Source: Alphaproteobacteria bacterium
GTDB lineage: Bacteria > Pseudomonadota > Alphaproteobacteria > Rhizobiales > Aestuariivirgaceae
Assembly (NCBI GenBank): GCA_026400595.1
Contig: JAPLOT010000283.1
Span: forward strand, 1 to 18,829
DNA length: 18,829 nt
Direction of reading: 5' to 3'
A program made the position numbers and the translations under genes. The notes under the pieces are model-generated. The model saw only the letters and a list, made by a program, of their open reading frames with translations, did not search any database and had not been told where the DNA came from. Numbering within the stretch: position 1 is the first letter of the stretch; each line of letters starts with the position of its first letter. Shown in pieces: positions 7,064 through 15,007 of this stretch.

Positions 7064-9226
7064 ATGGCCGAGCGCTCATTTGCACGCGAAGTGGAAGACC
7101 TCCGGCTGGGCGCGGGCCAGGAGTTCCGCGGCGAGGGCATCCTCGCCATCACCAAGGCGTTGCTGCAATCCGGCGTCGCCTATGTGGGCGGGTACCAGGG
7201 CGCCCCCATTTCCCATCTGATGGACGTGCTCGCCGACGCCTCCGGCTACATGGCGGACCTCGGCGTTCATTTTGAGAGTTCGGCCTCCGAGGCGGCGGCG
7301 GCCGCCATGCTCTCGGCCTCGGTCATGTATCCGATCCGCGGCGCGGTCACCTGGAAGTCGACCGCCGGAACGAATGTTGCCAGCGATGCCTTGTCCAACC
7401 TGTCATCGGGCGGCGTCACCGGCGGTGCCGTGATCGTCATCGGCGAAGATTATGGCGAAGGCTCGTCCATCATGCAGGAGCGCAGCCATGCCTTCGCGAT
7501 GAAGTCCCAGATCTGGCTGGCCGATCCGCGTCCGGACCTCCCGACCATGGTAAGGATCGTCGAGAAGTCCTTCGAACTGTCGGAGGCCTCCAATACGCCG
7601 GTCATGGTCGAAGTCCGCATCCGCGCCTGCCATGTCCATGGCAGGTTCGTCGCGAAGGACAATGTGAGACCGCGATACACCCTGCGCGAGGCGCTGGAGA
7701 ACCCGCAGCGTGACGTGAACCGGATCGTCCTGCCGCCCGCGTCCTTCATCCACGAAAAGCTCAAGATCGAGAAACGCTGGCCCGCGGCGGTGGCCTTCAT
7801 CAAATCGGAGAAACTCAACGAGCGCTTCGGACCGGCTGACGGTGACGTCGGCATCATGCTGCAGGGCGGCATGTACAATGGTGTCATCCGCGCCTTGCAA
7901 CAGCTTGGCCTGTCGGATGCCCATGGCTCGACGCGCGTGCCGCTCCATGTTCTCAACATCACCTATCCGCTGGTTCCCGAGGAGGTGATCGACTTCTGCC
8001 GGGACAGGCGCGCCGTTCTGATCGTCGAGGAGGGCCAGCCCGAATTCATCGAGCAGGCCATCAGCACCGTGTTGCGCCGCGCAGGACTTGAAACGCGGCT
8101 CCATGGCAAGGACGTGCTGCCGATGGCGGGTGAATACACCGCCACGGTCCTCCGAGCCGGCATCGCCCACTTCCTGGAAGAAGCTGCCCCAGCCCTCCTC
8201 GGCAATCGTCCTCCGCTTTCAGACCCATCGAAGCTTCTTCAGTCACCCGAGATTCGGAAGCTTGCTGAAGACGTGCCGCCGCGCCCCCCGGGCTTCTGTA
8301 CCGGCTGTCCCGAGCGGCCGATCTTCGCGGCCATGAAGCTGGTTGAGAAGGAACTTGGGGCCCATCATGTCTCGGCCGATATCGGCTGCCATCTCTTCTC
8401 GATCCTGCCGCCCTTCAACATCGGCACCACCACCATGGGCTATGGGCTGGGACCCGCAGGCGCGTCTGCCTTCAATGTCCCCGCGGGAAAGCGTGCCATC
8501 TCTGTCATGGGAGACGGCGGTTTCTGGCACAACGGCCTCGCCACCTCGGTCGGCAATGCTGTCTACAACAAGCATGATGGGGTGATGCTGATCGTCGACA
8601 ACTTCTATTCCGCTGCGACCGGCGGTCAGGACATTCCATCGTCGCGTGCGCTTTCGCCGAAGCGGCAGACCAACAATTCGATCGCCGACGCCGTGCGAGG
8701 TATCGGCGCCTCATGGGTCCGCCATATCGATCGCACCTATGATGTCGCTCAAGTGCGTGACACCCTGCGCGAGGCGCTGACCACGGATGCGCCCGGCCCC
8801 AAGATCATCGTCGCCGCGTCCGAATGCATGCTGAACAAGCAACGCCGCGAACGGCCCTTGCGCGAAAGGGAGGAACGCGAAGGTCGGCCAGCCCTGAAGC
8901 AACGCTTCGGTGTCGACGAGGATATCTGTACGGGAGATCACGCCTGCATCAGGCTTTCCGGATGCCCTTCGCTTTCGGTGAAGGTCACCGACGACCCTTT
9001 GCGCGATGACCCCGTGGCCACCATCGACAACAGCTGCGTGGCCTGCGGCAATTGCGGCGAAGTTGCCGACGCTGCGGTTCTTTGCCCCTCCTTCTATCGG
9101 GCCGACGTCCTGCACAATGCACCTGGCTGGACGCGCCTGTGGGACCGGCTCCGCAGACGGATCATTTCGGCCCTGCAGTCCCGGCGCGAGGCCCGCCGCT
9201 ACCTTTTCGACCGGAGTCCGGCATGA
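7064..9226 (+). CDS. iorA: Indolepyruvate ferredoxin oxidoreductase, alpha subunit
   Basis: Thiamine-diphosphate and iron-sulfur enzyme subunit that oxidatively decarboxylates aryl 2-oxoacids (indolepyruvate, phenylpyruvate) to acyl-CoA and passes electrons to ferredoxin. The 720-aa protein has an N-terminal pyrimidine-binding domain (YQGAPISHLMD at 44-54, catalytic-type E75 in ESSASEAAAAA). Its central C-terminal-type TPP domain has CTGCPERP near 412, GDGGFWHNG near 483 and NFYSAATGGQ. A ferredoxin-like tail has one standard cluster (SCVACGNCGEVADAAVLCP) and one with only three cysteines (CTGDHACIRLSGCP). The ribosome site before the ATG at 7064 is weak. The gene overlaps iorB by four bases (ATGA), so the two subunits are probably made together. 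Role: breakdown of aromatic amino acids after transamination. Confidence 0.93.
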   Translation: MAERSFAREVEDLRLGAGQEFRGEGILAITKALLQSGVAYVGGYQGAPISHLMDVLADASGYMADLGVHFESSASEAAAAAMLSASVMYPIRGAVTWKSTAGTNVASDALSNLSSGGVTGGAVIVIGEDYGEGSSIMQERSHAFAMKSQIWLADPRPDLPTMVRIVEKSFELSEASNTPVMVEVRIRACHVHGRFVAKDNVRPRYTLREALENPQRDVNRIVLPPASFIHEKLKIEKRWPAAVAFIKSEKLNERFGPADGDVGIMLQGGMYNGVIRALQQLGLSDAHGSTRVPLHVLNITYPLVPEEVIDFCRDRRAVLIVEEGQPEFIEQAISTVLRRAGLETRLHGKDVLPMAGEYTATVLRAGIAHFLEEAAPALLGNRPPLSDPSKLLQSPEIRKLAEDVPPRPPGFCTGCPERPIFAAMKLVEKELGAHHVSADIGCHLFSILPPFNIGTTTMGYGLGPAGASAFNVPAGKRAISVMGDGGFWHNGLATSVGNAVYNKHDGVMLIVDNFYSAATGGQDIPSSRALSPKRQTNNSIADAVRGIGASWVRHIDRTYDVAQVRDTLREALTTDAPGPKIIVAASECMLNKQRRERPLREREEREGRPALKQRFGVDEDICTGDHACIRLSGCPSLSVKVTDDPLRDDPVATIDNSCVACGNCGEVADAAVLCPSFYRADVLHNAPGWTRLWDRLRRRIISALQSRREARRYLFDRSPA

Positions 9227-10740
9227 CAGCGGCCGACAGGCCAATCTCGATCGCCATTCTTGCCCTTGGCGGTCAGGGAGGGGGCGTTCTGTCCGACTGG
9301 ATCGTCGCCACGGCCGAGGCCAATGGCTGGCAAGCGCAATCCACCTCGGTGCCGGGTGTTGCGCAGCGCACCGGCGCGACCTTGTATTACATCGAAACCA
9401 TGCCGGCCCCGCCCGGCAAGGCGCCAGTCCTGGCCCTGATGCCAACGCCTGGCGACGTGGACATCGTCATCGCGTCGGAGCTCATGGAGGCCGGGCGCGC
9501 CATCCTCCGCGGGCTGGTCACACCGGACCGGACCACACTGATCACGTCGACCCAACGTGCCTACGCGATTGCAGAGAAAGAACGGCCGGGAGAAGGTATC
9601 GGTGACCCTCAGGCCGTGGCAGCGGCTGCACAGCTGGCTGCCCGCCGCATCATTGCCTTCGACATGGACACCCTCGCACAAGAGGCAGAGACGGTGATCT
9701 CGGCCCCACTGCTTGGCGCGCTCGCGGGTTCCGGAGCCCTTCCCTTTGCGCGAGAATCCTTTCTTGCTTCTATCGAGTCCAGTGGCCGAAACGCTGCGGC
9801 ATCACGCAAGGGTTTCGAGGGGGGATATGCGCGCGTGGCCGAGAATGCCTTGCCACGACTGAGCTTGGCGCCACCCCCGCATCGTGGCGACCTGCCAGAT
9901 ACGCTTGGAGACCACGGTCTGGATGACGCCCTCGAGGAGATCAGGAAACTGCCTGTCGCCGTTCAGCCCATTGCGCTGGCGGGCTTCAAGCGCTCCGTGG
10001 ATTTCCAGGATCCTGGCTATGGCCGCGCGTATCTTGCGAAGCTCGCCCATCTGCATCGGCTTGACGACAAGGCCGGCGGCCTCCGCCATGGCTATGCCTT
10101 CACCGCCGCAGCGGCGAAGCACCTCGCGAATGCCATGGCATATGACGATGTCATCGGGGTTGCGGACCTGAAGATCCGCTCGCGCCGTTTCGCCCGCATC
10201 GCAGGCGAGATGAATGCCGGCGCGCGCGCGCCGATGAAGCTGACCGAATACATGCATCCCAGGGCCGGGGAGCTGGTCGGCCTCATGCCGCATCGGCTCG
10301 GAGCGTCGATCGCCGCCCGCCCGGCCTGGATGTCCCGGCTCGACCGCTGGTTCAGCCGGGGCCGCCACATCCAATCCACCAGCCTCAGCGGCTTCCTCCA
10401 GCTCCTTGCCGTCGCCTCTCTGCGCCGGTTCCGGCGTCGCCTGCTGCGTCACGCGGTCGAGATGCAGCATCTTGAAGCCTGGCTTGAAAAGGCGACAGGC
10501 CTGATCGACAGGAACTACGCCCTGGCAACGGGCATCCTTCTGTCGCGGCGCCTGGTGAAAGGATACTCCGATACGCATGCGAGAGGACTGTCGAAGTTCG
10601 ACAGGGTCCTTTCCTCCATTCCCCAGTTGCGGGACCGTGACGACGCCGGCGCATGGATGAGCCGGCTCATCAGCGCGGCACTGAAAGACGAAGGCGGCGA
10701 GGCGCTCGACGGTGCCTTGCGCACCCTGCGGTCACTCTGA
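9223..10740 (+). CDS. iorB: Indolepyruvate oxidoreductase, beta subunit with C-terminal DUF6537-type domain
   Basis: Partner of IorA. Residues 8 to about 190 form a pyruvate:ferredoxin oxidoreductase gamma-type domain, with GGQGGG (16-21) near the nucleotide site and VPGVAQRTGAT (43-53), typical of 2-oxoacid oxidoreductases. The remaining roughly 300 residues are helical and Arg-rich and correspond to the extension (DUF6537) known from long IorB proteins, of unknown function. The length of 505 aa fits that long form rather than the archaeal IorB of about 200 aa. The start is the ATG at 9223, which overlaps the iorA stop as ATGA, with GGAG seven bases upstream; a longer reading from 9052 would lie inside iorA. 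The stop codon is inside the 3' end of the convergent MarR gene (9-base overlap), so neither gene has a private terminator. Confidence 0.9.
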   Translation: MTAADRPISIAILALGGQGGGVLSDWIVATAEANGWQAQSTSVPGVAQRTGATLYYIETMPAPPGKAPVLALMPTPGDVDIVIASELMEAGRAILRGLVTPDRTTLITSTQRAYAIAEKERPGEGIGDPQAVAAAAQLAARRIIAFDMDTLAQEAETVISAPLLGALAGSGALPFARESFLASIESSGRNAAASRKGFEGGYARVAENALPRLSLAPPPHRGDLPDTLGDHGLDDALEEIRKLPVAVQPIALAGFKRSVDFQDPGYGRAYLAKLAHLHRLDDKAGGLRHGYAFTAAAAKHLANAMAYDDVIGVADLKIRSRRFARIAGEMNAGARAPMKLTEYMHPRAGELVGLMPHRLGASIAARPAWMSRLDRWFSRGRHIQSTSLSGFLQLLAVASLRRFRRRLLRHAVEMQHLEAWLEKATGLIDRNYALATGILLSRRLVKGYSDTHARGLSKFDRVLSSIPQLRDRDDAGAWMSRLISAALKDEGGEALDGALRTLRSL

Positions 10741-11259
10741 CCCGGCCGCATCACCCAGCCGGATGTTGCGCAGAACCTTGTGAAGCGTGGCGACAAACTG
10801 CGCATACTCCTCTTCGCCGATGTCCCGGAACATTTGCTGGTAGCGGCGGAACATCACCGGCCAGAAGGCATCGAAGGCCTCACGTCCCTCCGGCGTGATT
10901 CCCACCTCACGGACCCGCATGTCGTCCATGCGCTGCTGCCGCCTCACCAGGCCGCGCGCCTCGAGCGAGTCGATGGTCCGGCTCATTGTCGATTGCTCGG
11001 TCACCGCCAGGCCGGACAGCTCGTTCATCGTGAGCCCGGACTTGATGCCGAGCACGGCCAAGGCGCGCATCTGCGGCGTCGTCAGATCAAAGGCGCGAAG
11101 CTCGTCTGCGAGATCGAAGTTCCATTGGGCCGCAACGCGGTTGATCAGGTAGGGCACGAAATGATTGAGCCCAATCTCGGCCAGTGATGGCGGGGAGTTA
11201 CCTGGCTCCGGCTTGCGGTGCAGGACCCCTTTCAGGAAGGCATTTTCGTCAGCCATCAT
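10732..11259 (-). CDS. MarR-family transcriptional regulator
   Basis: A winged helix-turn-helix regulator of 175 aa, slightly longer than typical MarR proteins because of an N-terminal extension of about 25 residues. The DNA-binding part spans about residues 60-125: LTTPQMRALAVLG, then GLTMNELSGLAVTEQSTMSRTIDSLEARGLV as the helix-turn-helix, and RRQQRMDDMRVREVGITPEG as the wing with the DxR element typical of MarR. Two ATGs in a row (11259 and 11256) could both serve; AGGT lies about 8 bases upstream. The gene converges on iorB with a 9-base overlap and follows the OsmC-like gene by 47 bases on the same strand. It could control iorAB or the dioxygenase/OsmC group. MarR proteins often respond to aromatic acids or peroxides, so both are reasonable. 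Confidence 0.9.
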   Translation of the reverse strand: MMADENAFLKGVLHRKPEPGNSPPSLAEIGLNHFVPYLINRVAAQWNFDLADELRAFDLTTPQMRALAVLGIKSGLTMNELSGLAVTEQSTMSRTIDSLEARGLVRRQQRMDDMRVREVGITPEGREAFDAFWPVMFRRYQQMFRDIGEEEYAQFVATLHKVLRNIRLGDAAGSE

Positions 11260-11306
11260 CCGGCAAACCTAGGTCAAAAGCTCTGCCTTGCCAATGTTCG
11301 ACTGTT

Positions 11307-11741
11307 TCACGCAGCAGCTGGCGCGCCCTCTTCCGCGATGGTCCAGATGTGTTCGATCTTTGCCGTCTTGCCGATCATCAGGGAGGCCGAGCAATACTTC
11401 TCGGCCGAGAGGTTCACGGCGCGTGCAACGCTCGATTCCTTCAGGCCGTAGCCCCTTAGTTTGTAGATGAGCTTCACCTTGGTGAACACCTTGGGATCTT
11501 CACTGGCACGCTCCGCCTCAAGTTCAACGTCGAGAGCCGTGACCTTCTCGCGCATCCGCTCGAGGATCATGACGACGTCGAAGGCCGTGCAGCCACCCAG
11601 CCCGAGCAGCAGCATTTCCATCGGTCGCACCCCAATATTCCGGCCGCCGGCTTCCGGTGCGCCGTCCATGACCACCGCATGACCGCTGCCCGATTCACCA
11701 ACAAAGGCCCTGCCGTCGAGCCACTGGACCCGTGCTTTCAT
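11307..11741 (-). CDS. OsmC-family peroxide-reductase-like protein
   Basis: A small cytoplasmic protein of 144 aa of the OsmC/Ohr superfamily, whose characterised members reduce organic or inorganic peroxides with two cysteines. Both family cysteines are visible: C51 in GLGGCTAFDV, at the start of the long helix, and C117 in LSAEKYCSASLMIGK. The YhfA-like form GRNIGVRPMEMLLLGLGGC marks the general OsmC branch rather than Ohr. The start at 11741 is preceded by AAGGAG at good spacing. It lies 23 bases downstream of the dioxygenase gene and is probably co-transcribed with it. The neighbouring FAD oxidase-like gene would release hydrogen peroxide if it uses oxygen, so peroxide removal is a plausible job here. 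That link is inference. Confidence 0.9.
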   Translation of the reverse strand: MKARVQWLDGRAFVGESGSGHAVVMDGAPEAGGRNIGVRPMEMLLLGLGGCTAFDVVMILERMREKVTALDVELEAERASEDPKVFTKVKLIYKLRGYGLKESSVARAVNLSAEKYCSASLMIGKTAKIEHIWTIAEEGAPAAA

Positions 11742-11764
11742 CTCATTGCTCCTTGAGGGACCGA

Positions 11765-12634
11765 TCAGGCGGCCTTCTTACCGGCGATATAGCTGTCAAG
11801 CCAAGAGGTTCGGTACCCATCCTCGCGCCAGAGGACGGGGAAATAGCTCTCATCCATCTCCAGCGAGTCCGCCCGCTTGTAGCGCGAGTAGATGTAGCTG
11901 ACTTTCGTCGGATGGAAGCGGGCGGCCGATGAGATACAGTGCGCGATTGCGGATCGGCGCGGCCGTTCTCCCTTGTTGTCACGCGACCCGTGCCAGGTTC
12001 GCCCATGATGGATGACGCAGGATCCGGCCGGAACTTCGATCGGCACGATCTCATAGTCAGAAACACCGGCCGATGCGGCTGCAGGGTACAGGTCGTTCAA
12101 CGGATCGTCAGGCGCGTGGAACTGCTTGATCGGCGGCGATATCGGCCATTTGTGCGACCCGCGAACATACTCGATCGTTCCCTGGTAGGCCTTGGTGTCA
12201 TCGAGCGTGATCCAGCAGGTGTTCATTTCACCTGGTTCGATCCACACGTTGTAGGAATCGTCCTGATGGAAACCGAGAGGCTTGGTACCGGGCGGCTTCC
12301 AGATCACGTTGTCCTGGCCGATCCGCGCGCCAGGCCAGCGCCGCAGCCGCGCGCAGGCCTCGCCCACATCGGCGTGGAGCACGATCGATGCGATCGTAAG
12401 GTCCGACTTCCAGCCATTGCAGATCTGGCGCGTGAGGTCCTCGCGGTCGCGGCCCATGCGCCAGTTCCACTCGTCGGGATAGAGTCCGGTCTGGAACTTG
12501 CCGGAGAACATGGGCTCGAAACGGCTGCGGGCCGCGTCGATCTGCGCGGCCGTCAGCACATTCTCGATGATGACAAAGCCATCGCGGTCGAAGGTGTCGA
12601 CATGCTGCTGGGTCAAGGTAATCATGCCGGGCAT
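11765..12634 (-). CDS. Phytanoyl-CoA dioxygenase (PhyH)-family Fe(II)/2-oxoglutarate oxygenase
   Basis: A 289-aa member of the PhyH family, non-haem iron hydroxylases that use oxygen and 2-oxoglutarate. Metal ligands are visible as H123-x-D125 (GFHQDDSYNVW) and distal H215 (HHGRTWHGSRDN). R226/R227 in RPRRSAIAH can hold 2-oxoglutarate. The stretch QGTIEYVRGSHKW matches the family GxLxxxPGSH region. The ATG at 12634 has AGGAGG eight bases upstream, a very good ribosome site. Substrates in this family are diverse (acyl-CoA, ectoine, phosphonates, amino acids) and cannot be read from sequence. It lies 28 bases downstream of the GntR gene, with OsmC next. Because the GntR gene is divergent from the FAD oxidase/GlxBCD operon, the enzyme may act on the same substrate family as that operon. 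Confidence 0.88.
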   Translation of the reverse strand: MPGMITLTQQHVDTFDRDGFVIIENVLTAAQIDAARSRFEPMFSGKFQTGLYPDEWNWRMGRDREDLTRQICNGWKSDLTIASIVLHADVGEACARLRRWPGARIGQDNVIWKPPGTKPLGFHQDDSYNVWIEPGEMNTCWITLDDTKAYQGTIEYVRGSHKWPISPPIKQFHAPDDPLNDLYPAAASAGVSDYEIVPIEVPAGSCVIHHGRTWHGSRDNKGERPRRSAIAHCISSAARFHPTKVSYIYSRYKRADSLEMDESYFPVLWREDGYRTSWLDSYIAGKKAA

Positions 12635-12662
12635 CGTTGCATCCTCCTGCCGTCAGGCCATC

Positions 12663-13394
12663 CTATCCGCTCTCCGCGCCGATCAGGTCCTGCCGGGCCT
12701 GTTCCAGATGACGCGTGATCTGATCAACGGCCCCCTGCACGTCACGGTGCCGCAGGGCCTCGTAGAGTGCACGGTGCTGCTGGTTGTAGGCTCTGGTCTT
12801 CTCCTTCGAAAGGATAAGCTGTTTCATGCGGTTCCACTGCGCATGAAGGCGAACCATGTTCACCTGCTGGTACATCCGGACAATCAGCGGGTTGCGGGAA
12901 CAGCGCGCGAGGTCTAGGTGAAACTCGGAATCGAGCTGGGTGAACAGGGTCGGATCGTCCTCTGCCGCTTCGATCCGGCGCAGTACGTCCTCGAAGGTAT
13001 CGAGATCACTGCCGGTCGCATGGATTGCCGCCAGCCGGGTCATATAGGGCTCGATGGCAAAGCGGGTTTCGATCAATTGCAGCGGGCTGACCAGGTCCGC
13101 AATGTCCTCCATCCCCTGGTGGATGGGTCCGGCGTAGCTGACGAAGGTGCCGCTCCCAACCCGCCGCACGACGAGGTTCTTTTCGGCAAGCTGGTCCAGC
13201 ACCTTGCGAATCGTCGAACGCGCCGTGCCGAAGGTGATGGCAAGCTGTCGCTCTGCGGGTAGCTGATCGCCATCCGCATAGACACCGGACTCGATTGCCT
13301 GCTTGATGCGCGCCATGATGACGCTCGCGGAACGGCTCGAACCGGCCAGCAGGTCATCTGAGTCGTCTGTCGCTTCCGTCAATCTGATCCCCAT
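12663..13394 (-). CDS. GntR-family regulator with FCD ligand-binding domain
   Basis: A FadR-subfamily repressor/activator of 243 aa. The N-terminal winged helix spans about residues 22-90, with GDQLPAERQLAITFGTARST as recognition region and VVRRVGSGTFVS as wing. The C-terminal helical FCD domain spans about 105-235 and shows the usual metal/ligand residues: D155 and H159 in LDSEFHLDLA, H207 in NQQHRALYEAL and H229 in ITRHLEQAR. FCD ligands are often small carboxylates. I use the ATG at 13394; a TTG at 13412 would add six residues. Neither has a clear ribosome site. It is divergent from the FAD oxidoreductase gene across a 168-base spacer full of ATTGG repeats, and it heads the dioxygenase-OsmC group, so it probably controls both directions. 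Confidence 0.9.
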   Translation of the reverse strand: MGIRLTEATDDSDDLLAGSSRSASVIMARIKQAIESGVYADGDQLPAERQLAITFGTARSTIRKVLDQLAEKNLVVRRVGSGTFVSYAGPIHQGMEDIADLVSPLQLIETRFAIEPYMTRLAAIHATGSDLDTFEDVLRRIEAAEDDPTLFTQLDSEFHLDLARCSRNPLIVRMYQQVNMVRLHAQWNRMKQLILSKEKTRAYNQQHRALYEALRHRDVQGAVDQITRHLEQARQDLIGAESG

Positions 13395-13412
13395 TTTGCC
13401 GGACGGACGCAA

Positions 13413-13462
13413 CCAATTAAGGGGCGATTGGTTGTAATTGGACAGAATTGGTTTGCAATCGG
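13413..13462. promoter_or_regulatory. Phased ATTGG repeat array (candidate GntR operator region)
   Basis: ATTGG occurs at 13427, 13437 and 13447, exactly 10 bases apart. A variant ATCGG follows at 13458 and an inverted copy CCAAT precedes at 13413-13417. The array lies between the divergent GntR and FAD oxidoreductase genes. Inside it TTGCAA (13453-13458) could serve as a weak -35 box in both directions: with TACAAC 16 bases away towards gntR, and ATCAAT 17 bases away towards the FAD gene. Motif copies one helical turn apart put binding sites on one DNA face, which suggests cooperative binding. Assigned by eye. Confidence 0.45.
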
Positions 13463-13562
13463 TCGGCTTTTGTGGATCAATAAGGCTCGGTTCTGGCTCC
13501 GCGTCAAGCTGCGTTTACCCGTGTTTGAGCGGAACCGGTCAGCAACAAGGGGAATTCGGCCC

Positions 13563-14909
13563 ATGGCAGTTCCGTCCGGCGTCAAGTACGCCATCATCGG
13601 CGCAGGCATCCACGGTCTCTCGACAGCCTATCATCTCGCGCTGAAGCTCAAGGAAACCGGGCGTGGCAGCGGCAAGGACATCCTCGTCGTCGACAAGACC
13701 GCGATCGCGGCCGGTGCATCCGGCATCGCCTGCGGTGTCGTCCGCAACAACTACTACCAGCCGGCCATGCGCGAGCTGATGGCCCAATGCGTCGAGGTCT
13801 GGGAGAGCGATCCCAAGGCCTATTCCTATCACAGCGTCGGCTACATGCAGATCAGCCCGGAGGTCATGCACGAACAGGTGGGTTCGATCTACGAGCAGCA
13901 GAAGAAGATCGGCTACGACTCGGTCTTCATCGAAGGCGCGGGCGACTCCCAGAAATACATGGAGGGCCTCTTCTCTGACTGGCAGGCGAAGGGCATTACC
14001 TCGGTGCTGCACGAAAAGAAGGGCGGCTACGCCAACAATACGGCCTCGATCTATGGCCTCGCCTCCAAGGCAGAGGCTGAGGGGGTTCGCATCCTGACCG
14101 GCTGCGAGGTCACGGGCTTCGAATTCGGAAACAACTCCGCGGCGGTCACGGGAATCAAGACGAACAAGGGCACGATCAAGTGCGATTACGTCGTCGTCGG
14201 CGTCGGTCCCTGGGTGAACACGATATGGAATATGCTGGAGCTGCCGCGCACGGTCTCGATAAAGGGACGCGATGGCAAAACGCATGACGGCATCCGCATG
14301 TGGAAATACTGGTGCCTCGAAGAAGGCACACTGGGCGTCGATCCCAACATGCACAAGACCAATGACGGCAGGATGCCACCGGTGATCCATGTCGACACCG
14401 ATGCGCCGCTCTACTCCGACATCGACGGCCGCCTCCTCACCGACAAGCTCTGGGGCCTCTACTACAAGCCGGACTTCAACTTTGGCGGCATCCAGGGCGG
14501 TTCGTCGCCCTACAAGGTCGAAGGCGAGCCCGACACCATCGCGATCGATCCCTACGGGCCCGACTCGCCCGACTTCATCGTCGGCGACGACTTCATCGAG
14601 ACCTGGTGCTCGATGCTGGCCCATTGCCAGAAGCGCTTCGAAGGCAAGATCAGCCAGTACAAGAACCACGAGAAATCGGGCGGCCTGGGTTGCTTCACGC
14701 CCGACAACTTCCCGGTCTTCGACGTGTTCCGCGAGAATGTCTTCGTCATCGCCGACTCGAACCACGGCTACAAGATGATTGGCGTCGGCAAGCTGGTCGC
14801 CCAGGAGATCTGCGGCGAGACCTCGCGCCTGCTCGAGCCCTTCCGTTTCTTGCGCTATGCGGAAGGCAGGCTGCATCCCGTGTCCAACAGTCCGTTCCCC
14901 TGGAGCTGA
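13563..14909 (+). CDS. FAD-dependent oxidoreductase, sarcosine oxidase beta/DAO family
   Basis: A 448-aa flavoprotein of the D-amino-acid/sarcosine oxidase family, which oxidises secondary or primary amines of amino acids. It opens with the FAD dinucleotide fold YAIIGAGIHGLSTAYHL (GxGxxG at 13-18) and has no signal peptide. GVVRNNYYQPAMREL (58-72) resembles the RSNY segment of sarcosine oxidase beta subunits. The flavin-side C-terminal motif is GGLGCFTPDNFPVFD (373-387), followed by NHGYKMIGVGKLVAQEI. C377 just before TPD is near where some relatives attach FAD covalently, but the spacing differs, so this is unproven. The region around 230-335 looks like an extra substrate-domain insertion. 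The ATG at 13563 follows AAGGGG. It heads the run with the GS-like ligase and GlxBCD, and it is a candidate for oxidising an N-substituted glutamate made by those proteins. Confidence 0.85.
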   Translation: MAVPSGVKYAIIGAGIHGLSTAYHLALKLKETGRGSGKDILVVDKTAIAAGASGIACGVVRNNYYQPAMRELMAQCVEVWESDPKAYSYHSVGYMQISPEVMHEQVGSIYEQQKKIGYDSVFIEGAGDSQKYMEGLFSDWQAKGITSVLHEKKGGYANNTASIYGLASKAEAEGVRILTGCEVTGFEFGNNSAAVTGIKTNKGTIKCDYVVVGVGPWVNTIWNMLELPRTVSIKGRDGKTHDGIRMWKYWCLEEGTLGVDPNMHKTNDGRMPPVIHVDTDAPLYSDIDGRLLTDKLWGLYYKPDFNFGGIQGGSSPYKVEGEPDTIAIDPYGPDSPDFIVGDDFIETWCSMLAHCQKRFEGKISQYKNHEKSGGLGCFTPDNFPVFDVFRENVFVIADSNHGYKMIGVGKLVAQEICGETSRLLEPFRFLRYAEGRLHPVSNSPFPWS

Positions 14910-14919
14910 CCGGAGAGAT

Positions 14920-14948
14920 TTGACACCGCGGGCAAGCGGGACTTGGAT
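14920..14948 (+). promoter_or_regulatory. Candidate internal promoter before the GS-like gene
   Basis: The 98-base spacer after the FAD oxidoreductase gene contains a perfect -35 box TTGACA (14920-14925). After 17 bases a poor -10 box TTGGAT (14943-14948) follows, three of six matches. Transcription from here would begin about 50 bases before the ligase start. This could let the ligase and glxBCD be expressed separately from the FAD gene. The rest of the spacer holds only short 4-bp hairpins and no clear terminator. Confidence 0.3.
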
Positions 14949-15007
14949 TGGCTGTTCAGTTCACGGGGCAAGAGACCCCAGCAAGAAAAACAGGGAAGGA
15001 AATGCCG

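Noticed and set aside
13379..13609. 76-codon minus-strand frame across the gntR-FAD spacer
   Set aside because: It overlaps the starts of both divergent genes, has no recognisable domain, and lies on the repeat-rich regulatory spacer.
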